51,722 nt of DNA from Bacillota bacterium. GTDB lineage: Bacteria > Bacillota > Clostridia > Clostridiales > Caloramatoraceae. Shown in pieces: positions 17,904-25,408 of this stretch. The translations under genes and the position numbers were made by a program. The stretch's first letter is position 1. Every line of letters begins with the position of its first letter. The notes under the pieces are model-generated. The model did not search any database, was not told where the DNA came from, and saw only the letters and a list, made by a program, of their open reading frames with translations. The stretch spans positions 1-51,722 of the forward strand of contig JAEWEN010000004.1 in assembly GCA_023389275.1 (NCBI GenBank), in the 5' to 3' direction.

Positions 17904-17951
17904 TATTATACTTTTATAATTTATTTTTATACTATTATGTCGATAGATAAA
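17904..17951 (+). promoter_or_regulatory. Shared bipartite promoter/operator motif, copy 2
   Basis: TATTATACTTTT at 17904-17915 and ATTATGTCGATAGATAAA at 17934-17951 repeat copy 1 exactly, with the same 30-base spacing. The DUF4091 gene starts 44 bases downstream after a TTAGGGGG site. Two independent copies before linked units make this the best-supported regulatory element in the window. Confidence 0.68.
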
Positions 17952-17995
17952 TATAATTAGTTAAATTATTAAGATATATATTAGGGGGCTTAAAA

Positions 17996-19735
17996 ATGGA
18001 TCTAAATTATGGGATAATTCATTCAGGATATAGACACCTTAAATATACAAGATGTCCAAAATCAATGTATAATCAAAAATCTTTTAATAGAAAACTTCTA
18101 AAAAACGAAACTTTTGCATTTCAATTAATACTTAATTCACTTGAAGAATTTCATTGCTGTATTGAAAAGTTTAATCATATTGTTTGGAAAGGTCTTATAA
18201 ATAGAATAAGAGTTGATATAGACTGTGATAATTCTTTAATTAAAGAAAACGTTAAACTATCTATTGTAGACTATATTCCAGATGATAATGGTAGTCTTAC
18301 TTCAGATATTATATCTGATAAAAAAAGTATATTAGTAGAACCTGGTACTGCTCAAATAATATGGGTTAGTGGAAAGTTTCCTAATGAAATAAATAAAAAT
18401 GCTAAGTTTAACATAAATTTATATTATACAAAAGACTATGATGATGAAATTTTACTTGGAAGTATTCCTTGTAGTTTTGAAGTATTAAACACTTCACTAC
18501 CTAAAGAATCAGAGTTTTTCTTAGACCTTTGGCAGCATCCATGTAGTCTTGCACGTTACTATGATGTTTCTTTATTTTCTGATGAGCATTTTTACATAAT
18601 AGATAATTATATAAAAGAACTTTCTACAGCAGGTCAGAAAACCATAACTATTATAGCAAGCGATTTCCCTTGGGCAGGACAAGCTTGTTTTAAAATAGAA
18701 AAAAATCCATCTAATTTATTTGAGCATAATATTGTTTCAGTAAAAAAAGATATAAATGGTAATTTAAATCTAGACTTTACAGCACTTGATAGATATATAG
18801 ATATTTGTTTTAAACATGGTATAAACGAAGAGATTGATATTTTTGGTCTTATAGGTAACTGGCATGGAAGTGACTTTAAAAGTCCACTTTATCCAGAATA
18901 TAAAGATCCTTTTAGAGTTAGTTATTTTGATGAAAAAGATAAAACATTTAAATATATAAGTAATAAAAAAGATCTTCACACATATATTCGTATTTTACTA
19001 ACACATTTTATTGAAAAAGGCTTAATAGATAAAGTTAGAATTTTTTGTGATGAACCAAATAATCCTGAATTATTTGAAACTAGTAAAAACTTTATAAATT
19101 CAACTGTGGAAAATATTAACTTAAAGTATAAATGTGCAGTTCATGATCCTAGTTTTTTAAATAAACCTGATTGTTTTGTAACAGATAGTTCTATATCACT
19201 TCCAATGATAGGACAAAACTTTAACCAATTTAAAGAAATTAGAGATGAAATACTTAAAAAAGGTGATTTTATAACATGGTTTGTTTGTTGTCTTCCACAC
19301 AGACCTAATCAATTTATATCTTCTCCTCCTCTTGAAAGTAGGCTTGTAGGACATATAAGCTATATGTTAGGTGTATCTGGGTTTTTAAGATGGAATTACT
19401 GTTTATATACAAATGATGTTTATTCTAATCCATCATATAAGTTTCCAAGATGGATAGCTGGAGATACTTTCTTTGTTTATCCAGGAAAAAACTTAAAACC
19501 TGTTAGTTCAATAAGATGGGAAAACCTTAAAATAGGTATTGAAGAATATAATATTATGAAACTTCTAGAGAAAAAAGGTTATAATTATAATGATATACTT
19601 GAAAAAGGTCTTTTAAAAGTTACAGGAGAACACTGTGAAATGAAAGGCGATGTATTTAATTTTAATATGGGTTATTCACTTAAAGAAAACGACTATGAAA
19701 TTTTCCGTGAAAACCTTATAAATCTTTTAGACTAA
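17996..19735 (+). CDS. DUF4091-domain protein, putative glycoside hydrolase-like
   Basis: The 579-residue protein has a beta-rich N-terminal part (about 1-165), a TIM-barrel-like centre, and a C-terminal DUF4091 region recognisable by GFLRWNYCLYTND, a PxYKFPRWIAGDTFFVYPG-like stretch and SIRWENLKIGIEEYN (about 462-515). There is no signal peptide, so it is cytoplasmic and would act on imported sugar. DUF4091 proteins are commonly linked to glycoside hydrolase folds, but their reactions are mostly unproven. Acidic residues such as those in IRVFCDEP-like IFCDEPN are candidate catalytic sites. It shares its promoter motif with the transporter and leads a two-gene unit. Confidence 0.78.
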   Translation: MDLNYGIIHSGYRHLKYTRCPKSMYNQKSFNRKLLKNETFAFQLILNSLEEFHCCIEKFNHIVWKGLINRIRVDIDCDNSLIKENVKLSIVDYIPDDNGSLTSDIISDKKSILVEPGTAQIIWVSGKFPNEINKNAKFNINLYYTKDYDDEILLGSIPCSFEVLNTSLPKESEFFLDLWQHPCSLARYYDVSLFSDEHFYIIDNYIKELSTAGQKTITIIASDFPWAGQACFKIEKNPSNLFEHNIVSVKKDINGNLNLDFTALDRYIDICFKHGINEEIDIFGLIGNWHGSDFKSPLYPEYKDPFRVSYFDEKDKTFKYISNKKDLHTYIRILLTHFIEKGLIDKVRIFCDEPNNPELFETSKNFINSTVENINLKYKCAVHDPSFLNKPDCFVTDSSISLPMIGQNFNQFKEIRDEILKKGDFITWFVCCLPHRPNQFISSPPLESRLVGHISYMLGVSGFLRWNYCLYTNDVYSNPSYKFPRWIAGDTFFVYPGKNLKPVSSIRWENLKIGIEEYNIMKLLEKKGYNYNDILEKGLLKVTGEHCEMKGDVFNFNMGYSLKENDYEIFRENLINLLD

Positions 19736-19745
19736 GAGGTGACAT

Positions 19746-20858
19746 ATGGATTTTTTAACAAATGACTATATAAAATCTACTTGTGATGAAATAGATATTT
19801 CTAGTTTATCTAATGATTTAATAGACCTTAAAAATAATGTATTTTCAAACAAAGAACATACTTCTTTGTTTGAAAATTATTTATCAACCTATTTTTATGA
19901 AAATGTAGATTATGAAAAAAGGTATGAAAACCTATTAAGTATTTTTAATGAAAAAACAGATTTATTTATACTTTTAATATGTATAGCTAAAATAAAAGAT
20001 ACAAAACAGTTTTATAGTGAAAAAAATATACCAAACAGTATTTTATATGATACATTAAAGGATATAAAAATATGGACTGAAAACAATAAAGCTAAAACAG
20101 GAAACACAGGTCTTTCTAATATTAACTGGATTTCTCGCCATCTTACAGGAAAACTATTTAAAATAGGAAGACTACAGTTTGAAAAAATAGAGTTTAAAGG
20201 AGATGTTAAGCTTTTTAAACAAGCTGTAACTGGTTTCCCTCTTCTACTTTCAGATAAAGGGGTAAAATATGATTTATTTGGTAGTAAAACACTGGAAAAT
20301 GAGGCTTTTATATCAGAGTATATTGAATCAGATATAACAATAACAGCAAATCCTATTTTATCTGGTAAGTGTCAAAACACGCTTACTACTATAAATAAGT
20401 GTGATTATTCACTTGAAATAGAAAACGGAACTTCACTTTTAAATATACATATAGACCAAAGTGAAAAACTTAATATAAAAGACTCTATAAATTCTATGAA
20501 AGAAGCTATTAAGTTTTTCTATAAATACTTTAACGGAGCTGTTATTAAAGGCTTTACCTGCACTTCATGGCTTTTAAATAGAAACTATAGACATATTTTA
20601 GATGAAAGTAGCAATATTCATAAATTCGCTTCTATGTTTTATGAATATCCAATTATACCTTACTATTTAAATATGTATGAAAGAGTTTTTAATGGAGAAA
20701 GTGATATATCTGTTTTAGAAAAAATAGATAGTAAAACAAGTCTTCAAAAAGCTATTATTCAAGGGCTTAAAGAAGGGCTTACATTTGAAGATGCTGCTAT
20801 TATATACCCTTCATATGATATGAAAAAGCTTGAAAAGTTTACTTTAAACATAAAATAA
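19746..20858 (+). CDS. Acyltransferase-like protein (NAT_N plus GNAT_C domains, DUF5596)
   Basis: This 370-residue protein resembles clostridial proteins with an N-terminal N-acyltransferase-like domain and a C-terminal GNAT-like domain. The recognition sequence is WISRHLTGKLFKIGRLQFE (about 121-139); FTCTSWLLN (about 272-280) is the conserved part of the second domain. Members occur with sugar transporters and glycoside hydrolases, so acylation or deacylation of an imported glycoside is a reasonable guess, but no reaction is established. It starts ten bases after the DUF4091 stop with GAGGTGA as ribosome site, so the two are cotranscribed. Confidence 0.68.
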   Translation: MDFLTNDYIKSTCDEIDISSLSNDLIDLKNNVFSNKEHTSLFENYLSTYFYENVDYEKRYENLLSIFNEKTDLFILLICIAKIKDTKQFYSEKNIPNSILYDTLKDIKIWTENNKAKTGNTGLSNINWISRHLTGKLFKIGRLQFEKIEFKGDVKLFKQAVTGFPLLLSDKGVKYDLFGSKTLENEAFISEYIESDITITANPILSGKCQNTLTTINKCDYSLEIENGTSLLNIHIDQSEKLNIKDSINSMKEAIKFFYKYFNGAVIKGFTCTSWLLNRNYRHILDESSNIHKFASMFYEYPIIPYYLNMYERVFNGESDISVLEKIDSKTSLQKAIIQGLKEGLTFEDAAIIYPSYDMKKLEKFTLNIK

Positions 20859-20878
20859 AAAAGTGTGACTACTTTTTT
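20857..20878 (+). terminator. Intrinsic terminator of the DUF4091 unit
   Basis: AAAAAAGT and ACTTTTTT form an eight-base stem with a six-base loop, overlapping the stop codon. The stem is A-T rich and moderately stable. Confidence 0.6.
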
Positions 20879-21005
20879 GTAAATTTCTTGTAAAATATCA
20901 GTATTTTTTTGTATTTATGCCTTAAAGTAAGGTTACATATAGCTTAGAATTTTAATAGTATATATCAACGACGTACAAAAACCCTTTAAAGAATTAATTA
21001 TATAT

Positions 21006-21046
21006 AAAAAGGCTAACTGTAATCCCACCTTACATTTAGCCTTTTT
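21006..21046. terminator. Bidirectional intrinsic terminator
   Basis: AAAAAGGCTAA and TTAGCCTTTTT form an 11-base stem extended by TGTAA/TTACA after one mismatch, around a seven-base loop. It lies 33 bases beyond the stop of the leftward 85-residue gene and probably ends that operon. It could equally end a rightward transcript from the intergenic region. Confidence 0.85.
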
Positions 21047-21078
21047 CGTTTATAATGGTTTTTACTATAAAAATTACT

Positions 21079-21336
21079 TTATAGTGTAATTAGTATTTTT
21101 TCACCTTCACTGGTTTTTATATCAACAATAGTTAATCCCTTATATTGTTTTCTACACATTTTCATTAGTTTTAAAATCTTTTCTTTCTGATCTTCTAAAC
21201 ACTTTATATACTTTTTTTCTATACTTTGATTACTTAATACATACATAAGTATAGAAAAAGAGAAATTATTTAGTACTAAAAAAGTAGGAATATATATGTT
21301 GATTTTAGTATCCTTTGTATTAATTTTTACTTTCAT
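21079..21336 (-). CDS. Small protein resembling the C-terminal domain of its XRE neighbour, 85 aa
   Basis: No family name is certain. The protein starts VKINTKDTKINIYIPTFLVLN and ends IVDIKTSEGEKILITL, a pattern that mirrors the C-terminal domain of the upstream regulator (VKINLPLALIK and LVEIESSEGDIVEVTV). That suggests both share a small beta-alpha domain like the SHOCT/YvlB-type domains, perhaps for pairing with each other. The ATG overlaps the regulator's stop codon (TAATG), so translation is coupled. It could modulate the regulator, which is inference from the arrangement. Confidence 0.7.
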   Translation of the reverse strand: MKVKINTKDTKINIYIPTFLVLNNFSFSILMYVLSNQSIEKKYIKCLEDQKEKILKLMKMCRKQYKGLTIVDIKTSEGEKILITL

Positions 21337-21827
21337 TATTCTACTGTAACCTCAACAATGTCTCCCTCACTACTTTCTATTTCTACAAGTTTTCCAACAA
21401 CACCACTTTCAATCATAGAAATAATCATATTAATATCTATTCTCTTTAAAATATCAATACCATTAAACTGAGGAATCTCAATGTCCATATCAACAGCCAT
21501 TTTTATTAAAGCTAGTGGCAAATTAATCTTTACCTTATCACCTTGCATAGACTGTACATTAACACGTAAAAACATTTCATTAATATTTTTTCTTTCTTCT
21601 TTAGGTATAAAGCTAACTGTATCTTCCTTTTCCTTTAAAAGATCATCTAGTGTTATATGAAAAAAATCTGATAGTTCTATAAGAATAGGTATATCAGGAA
21701 TGCTTAATCCCTTTTCCCACTTGCTTACAGCTTGAGATGATACACCCATTTTTTCAGCTAACTCATCTTGAGTCATGTTTCTCTGTTTCCTAAGGCTATT
21801 TATTTTTTCACCTAATGTTCTTTTCAT
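21336..21827 (-). CDS. XRE-family transcriptional regulator with C-terminal sensor-like domain
   Basis: Residues 1-62 form a classic Cro/CI helix-turn-helix (KINSLRKQRNMTQDELAE followed by GVSSQAVSKWEKG). Residues about 80-163 hold a separate beta-alpha domain (VKINLPLALIKMAVDMDIEI and VGKLVEIESSEGD). The ATG follows GAGGAACAAAGT, a weaker ribosome site than its neighbours have. It heads a two-gene leftward operon with the 85-residue protein. Direct repeats of ATACAACTAA in its upstream region could be its own operator. Target genes are unknown. Confidence 0.82.
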   Translation of the reverse strand: MKRTLGEKINSLRKQRNMTQDELAEKMGVSSQAVSKWEKGLSIPDIPILIELSDFFHITLDDLLKEKEDTVSFIPKEERKNINEMFLRVNVQSMQGDKVKINLPLALIKMAVDMDIEIPQFNGIDILKRIDINMIISMIESGVVGKLVEIESSEGDIVEVTVE

Positions 21828-21903
21828 ACTTTGTTCCTCTTTTCTTTAATTATAATCATAGCAAGATTATATAAAATGACTTTTAATAAAGTAAGGGATA
21901 CAC

Positions 21904-21953
21904 AGTTGAATTTCTCTACTCTTAGTTGTATTTTACTAAACTATTAGTTGTAT
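21904..21953. promoter_or_regulatory. Direct repeats upstream of the XRE regulator
   Basis: TTAGTTGTAT occurs at 21922 and 21944, 22 bases apart, and a degenerate AGTTGAAT at 21904 extends the series. Spacing near two helical turns on one DNA face, upstream of an XRE gene, fits an autoregulatory operator. The sequence is AT-rich, so chance is not excluded. Confidence 0.4.
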
Positions 21954-21996
21954 AACTTATTTTGAGAGAAAAAATGTAGCAAAATCTATAAACATG

Positions 21997-22842
21997 TTAG
22001 CGTTTATTATATATAAACATATATAAAGATGATAAAAATATTATTATATATCCTACTATACTTAAAGTATCTGGATATTGGTTAAATAATATTACACTAA
22101 GTATTCCTGAAAATATTACTGTAAAATAATTAAATATAGATATTTCCTTAGCTGGAGCAAATTTATATGCAATAGTTATTCCAAACTGACCAAAACTTGC
22201 AAAAACCCCTGCTAAAAGTAAATATATAGTTTGTCTTATAGTCATAGGTTCATAATTTAAAATTACAAATGGTAAAAGCACTACTGTTGAGAAAAAAGAA
22301 AAATAGAAAACTATTGTATAATATTTTTCCTTATCTCCTAAAACCCTTAAAACAGTATAAGCACCTGCTGCAAATATAGCAGATAAAAAACCTATTAAAT
22401 AAGGCACTATATCTATTGTAAACTGAGGTTTTATAATAAATAAGCATCCTATAAATGCTATTATTAAAGAAATTGCCTGTACAGGTTTTATTTTTTCCTT
22501 TAAAAAAATAGCACAAAATATAATAACTAAAAAAGGACTTAGCTTATTTAACATTTCTGCATCTGATAAAACTAATTTATCTATAGCATAAAAGTAAAGA
22601 ACAACTCCTAAAAGTCCAAGTGTAGACCTTGAAATTAAAAGTTTTTGGTTTTCTTTTTTCCCAAATAATGGAGCTAAGTGATATTTTGCAAGTGCAAAAG
22701 CAATACCTGCTGAAACTAAATTTCTAAATAAAGCTTTTTGAACTGTAGGTAAATCTCCTGCCATTTTTACAAAGGCAGACATAATAGCAAAACCTAAAGC
22801 AGATATTACAATAGCAAGTATCCCTTTATTTCTATTGGACAT
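21997..22842 (-). CDS. EamA/DMT-family transporter
   Basis: The 281-residue protein has ten predicted membrane helices in two EamA repeats, each ending in an A/G-rich helix (LGFAIMSAFVKM at the start, GVFASFGQFGITIAYKFAPA in the second repeat). DMT transporters export or import amino acids, nucleotides or cofactors; the substrate is not evident. It starts one base after the stop of the methyltransferase-like gene, with AAGGGGG as ribosome site inside that gene. Cotranscription suggests a link with one-carbon or corrinoid metabolism, or just a shared promoter. Confidence 0.85.
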   Translation of the reverse strand: MSNRNKGILAIVISALGFAIMSAFVKMAGDLPTVQKALFRNLVSAGIAFALAKYHLAPLFGKKENQKLLISRSTLGLLGVVLYFYAIDKLVLSDAEMLNKLSPFLVIIFCAIFLKEKIKPVQAISLIIAFIGCLFIIKPQFTIDIVPYLIGFLSAIFAAGAYTVLRVLGDKEKYYTIVFYFSFFSTVVLLPFVILNYEPMTIRQTIYLLLAGVFASFGQFGITIAYKFAPAKEISIFNYFTVIFSGILSVILFNQYPDTLSIVGYIIIFLSSLYMFIYNKR

Positions 22843-22843
22843 T

Positions 22844-23914
22844 TTAAACCCCCTTATTCATTTTGACACCTCTAGCATAAAGTCTACATGCATTAACTAA
22901 AGCATGTATATTTTCTTCCTTAGTTCCTATAGGAATGTTACATCCAGGAGATAATATAAAGCCATTTGGACTGTCAATTGCTTTTTCTATACATATTTTA
23001 GACTCATTAAGAACATCTTCTACTGTTCCAAATTTCATAGCCTCAACAGGTCTTACATTACCTACTATACATATTTTATCTCCCATAGCCTCTTTAAGTT
23101 CCCCAATATCTTCTGCATTATCAAGACTAAAGTTTCCTATATTAAGTGTTTTAATATCATCCCAAATCTTTTTTGTTTCTCCACATATATGAAGCCCTGG
23201 TTTTTTTCCTGTTATTTTGTATATACCATCTACATATCTTTTAAGGTATGGCATACTAAACTCTTTAAAATATTTTGCTCCTATAAGGCTACATGATGAT
23301 ATAGGATCTGATACAGAAACTCCTATTCCAAATTCATTGTAAACAGTTTCAACGTATTTTAAGCTTGTTTCAAGGGAAAACTCTAATAATTTATGAACAT
23401 TTTCAGGGTCTTTTCTTAAGTCCCTCATTATTTTATTAGCTCCTCTTAAAGAAGCTGCAAGTGTCATAGGCCCTACACTTCCAGAGCCTACTTCTACAAC
23501 TCCCTTAGACTCTTTTATTAAAAGGTCTAAGGCTTTTAATAAAACAGGCATTCTTCCGTCATTATATGGGTCTATTATTTTGTAATTATCTAATTCCTTA
23601 TAGTCTTTAAGTGGTGCTTCTTTTATATAAGCAACATCATCTTTTGTTAAAACAACTTCTCCTCCATATATTTCAGCTATAAGCTTTCCATCAAGACCTA
23701 CCCCTAAGCTGTCTCCATTAAACTTATTAAAAAGATACATTTCCACATCCTTCATAGTTTCAGCATCTTTATAGTATTTATCTATATCTGTATTCATAAA
23801 ATGACAACCCATTTCATTTAAAAAAACAAAACAAGGTAATCTATCTACTTCTTGTCCACTAAAATAAGCATCAATTCTTTCTTTAGATGTCATTTCATCC
23901 TTTAGTATATTCAT
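22844..23914 (-). CDS. MtaA/UroD-family methyltransferase-like protein
   Basis: The 356-residue TIM barrel belongs to the uroporphyrinogen decarboxylase superfamily. The zinc-binding set of methylcobamide:thiol methyltransferases is present: His242-x-Cys244 in LHICGE and Cys325 in LSPGCNIP. That favours methyl transfer from a corrinoid protein over porphyrin decarboxylation, and the arginine motifs of true HemE are not seen. The corrinoid protein at 13355-13984 is a possible donor, although 9 kb away. GGAGGAAA precedes the ATG. The DMT transporter follows directly. Confidence 0.78.
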   Translation of the reverse strand: MNILKDEMTSKERIDAYFSGQEVDRLPCFVFLNEMGCHFMNTDIDKYYKDAETMKDVEMYLFNKFNGDSLGVGLDGKLIAEIYGGEVVLTKDDVAYIKEAPLKDYKELDNYKIIDPYNDGRMPVLLKALDLLIKESKGVVEVGSGSVGPMTLAASLRGANKIMRDLRKDPENVHKLLEFSLETSLKYVETVYNEFGIGVSVSDPISSCSLIGAKYFKEFSMPYLKRYVDGIYKITGKKPGLHICGETKKIWDDIKTLNIGNFSLDNAEDIGELKEAMGDKICIVGNVRPVEAMKFGTVEDVLNESKICIEKAIDSPNGFILSPGCNIPIGTKEENIHALVNACRLYARGVKMNKGV

Positions 23915-24050
23915 ATAATTTCCTCCTTTAAAACATAGGTTTATAAAATTTTTCCATTTATAATTTAGTATATCAAATAATATTTAATAAATAAATTATA
24001 CTAAATTAAATGCTATAACATAAATAATCAATACTTGGTATTAATTACTA

Positions 24051-24079
24051 TTGATTATTATTATCTATTATACTATAAT
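24051..24079 (+). promoter_or_regulatory. Near-consensus promoter of an orphan transcript
   Basis: TTGATT at 24051-24056 and TATAAT at 24074-24079 are separated by 17 bases. No ORF follows before the terminator at 24143-24179, so it appears to drive a short untranslated RNA. Confidence 0.5.
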
Positions 24080-24085
24080 AATAAC

Positions 24086-24180
24086 ATAATCCCTAACTAC
24101 TAGAAACATACATCATAAATAAGTCAACCCTAAATTTAGCAAAAGAAGTTCGAGTCCCCCGCTCGAACTTCTTTTTTTTA
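24086..24180 (+). ncRNA. Candidate small RNA or leader of about 95 nucleotides
   Basis: The interval between the promoter at 24051-24079 and a strong T-run terminator has no ATG-initiated frame and no ribosome site. It could be an independent small RNA. Alternatively it is an upstream transcript whose partial read-through reaches the flavoprotein gene at 24319. The rest of the 404-base gap (23915-24318) holds that gene's promoter and operator and no protein gene. Confidence 0.4.
24143..24179 (+). terminator. Strong orphan intrinsic terminator
   Basis: AAGAAGTTCGAG and CTCGAACTTCTT form a 12-base stem with a seven-base loop, followed by eight T. No rightward gene precedes it, and the gene to its left runs away from it, which points to a noncoding transcript. 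Confidence 0.85.
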
Positions 24181-24230
24181 CTTTTTTGTATAAATTTACA
24201 TAGGACTTTTGCCAAATATATCGAAAATTA

Positions 24231-24259
24231 TTGACATAAGACTTTTCTAATATTAATAT
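24231..24259 (+). promoter_or_regulatory. Sigma-A promoter of the flavoprotein gene
   Basis: TTGACA at 24231-24236, a perfect -35, lies 17 bases before TAATAT at 24254-24259. The spacer and -10 overlap a perfect palindrome, CTAATATTAATATTAG at 24247-24262. The expected start point, near 24266, is just upstream of the FabT-like operator. Confidence 0.75.
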
Positions 24260-24280
24260 TAGGAATTAGTACATAACATT

Positions 24281-24299
24281 TACTTTGATAATCAAAGTA
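24281..24299. promoter_or_regulatory. FabT-like operator
   Basis: TACTTTGATAATCAAAGTA is a perfect nine-base inverted repeat around one base. Its core TTTGA-N3-TCAAA matches the palindromes bound by FabT, the MarR-family repressor of fatty-acid genes in streptococci and lactococci. It lies between the promoter and the ribosome site, a position suited to repression. Confidence 0.65.
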
Positions 24300-24318
24300 T
24301 TCATCGGAGGTATGGTAA

Positions 24319-25386
24319 ATGAAACTTAGTCCTTTAAAGATTGATAATTTAAAAGCCTCTCTTCCTATAATACAAGGAGGTATGGGTGTTGGTATATCTT
24401 TATCTAAGCTAGCAGGTGCTGTAGCGTCTTGTGGAGGCATAGGAACTATTTCTGCAGCTCACCCTGGGTATTTAGAGCCTGACTTTGAAACAAACCCTCT
24501 AGAGGCAAATATAAGAGCTTTAAAGCATCATGTTAAAGAAGCTTTAAAAAAAGCTAAAGATGGATTAGTTGCTGTTAATGTAATGGTTGCATCTAATGAC
24601 TATGAAGAGCTTGTAAAAGCATCTGTAGAATCTGGTGCAAACCTTATTATATCAGGAGCTGGACTTCCTATGTCTCTTCCTGAACTTTGTAAAGGCACTG
24701 CTACTAAAATAGCTCCTATAGTGTCTTCTTCAAAAGTGTGCTCACTTATACTTAAAATGTGGGACAAGCGTCATGGAGCTACTGCTGATGCAGTAGTATT
24801 TGAAGGCCCTGATGCAGGAGGACATTTAGGATTTAAACTTGAAGATATAGATAAATCCCGTGAAGGTTTTTATGATGAAATAGGAAAAATTATTGAAAGC
24901 ATAAAACCATATGAGGAAAAATACAACAAAGAAATTCCTCTTATAGTTGCTGGAGGAATATATTCAGGAAAAGATATAGCTAAGGTTTTAAAGCTTGGTG
25001 CAAAAGGCGTTCAAATGGGAACAAGATTTGTAGCAACTAACGAATGTGATGCTAGTGAAGAATTTAAAATGGCTTATGTTAATTCTACTAAGGAAGATAT
25101 AGGTCTTGTTAAAAGCCCTGTAGGACTTCCTGGACGTGGTATTAGAAACACATTTGCTAAAAGAATCGAAGTGTCAAATGATCCTATTAGAAAATGTTAT
25201 AACTGTATAGGAAAATGTCCTAAAAAAGACATTCCATATTGTATATCATGTTCTTTAATAGATTCTGTAAAAGGTGAAACTGAAAACTCACTAGTATTTT
25301 GTGGTTCTAATGCATATAAAATTGATAAAATTGTTCCAGTTAAATCTCTTATAGAAGAACTTGTAAGCGAAGTAGAAAAAGAATAA
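24319..25386 (+). CDS. Nitronate monooxygenase/FabK-like FMN protein
   Basis: The 355-residue TIM barrel binds FMN: IIQGGMGVGISLSKLAGAV at the N terminus, EGPDAGGHLG in the middle, and the phosphate-binding GIYSGKDIAKVLKLGAKGVQMGTRF. The group includes nitronate monooxygenases and the enoyl-ACP reductase FabK. A C-terminal extension of about 60 residues adds a cysteine cluster (CYNCIGKCPK, YCISCS) not found in typical FabK. By sequence I favour the nitronate monooxygenase branch, but the FabT-like operator before the gene suggests a job in fatty-acid metabolism. GGAGG precedes the ATG. It is monocistronic. Confidence 0.82.
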   Translation: MKLSPLKIDNLKASLPIIQGGMGVGISLSKLAGAVASCGGIGTISAAHPGYLEPDFETNPLEANIRALKHHVKEALKKAKDGLVAVNVMVASNDYEELVKASVESGANLIISGAGLPMSLPELCKGTATKIAPIVSSSKVCSLILKMWDKRHGATADAVVFEGPDAGGHLGFKLEDIDKSREGFYDEIGKIIESIKPYEEKYNKEIPLIVAGGIYSGKDIAKVLKLGAKGVQMGTRFVATNECDASEEFKMAYVNSTKEDIGLVKSPVGLPGRGIRNTFAKRIEVSNDPIRKCYNCIGKCPKKDIPYCISCSLIDSVKGETENSLVFCGSNAYKIDKIVPVKSLIEELVSEVEKE

Positions 25387-25408
25387 GCGAGGATTATCCT
25401 CGCTTATT
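25382..25408. terminator. Bidirectional intrinsic terminator
   Basis: AATAAGCGAGG and CCTCGCTTATT form an 11-base stem with a five-base loop, filling the space between the two converging genes. Confidence 0.9.

Noticed and set aside
22844..23914. UroD-family gene as haem biosynthesis hemE
   Set aside because: The His-x-Cys and Cys zinc ligands of MtaA-like methyltransferases are present and no other haem gene is nearby.
24143..24175. TTCGAGTCCCCC looks like a tRNA T-arm and so like a tRNA end or attachment site
   Set aside because: No acceptor, D or anticodon stem can be built upstream, and the sequence fits a terminator stem with a T run. No integrase or repeated copy is present.
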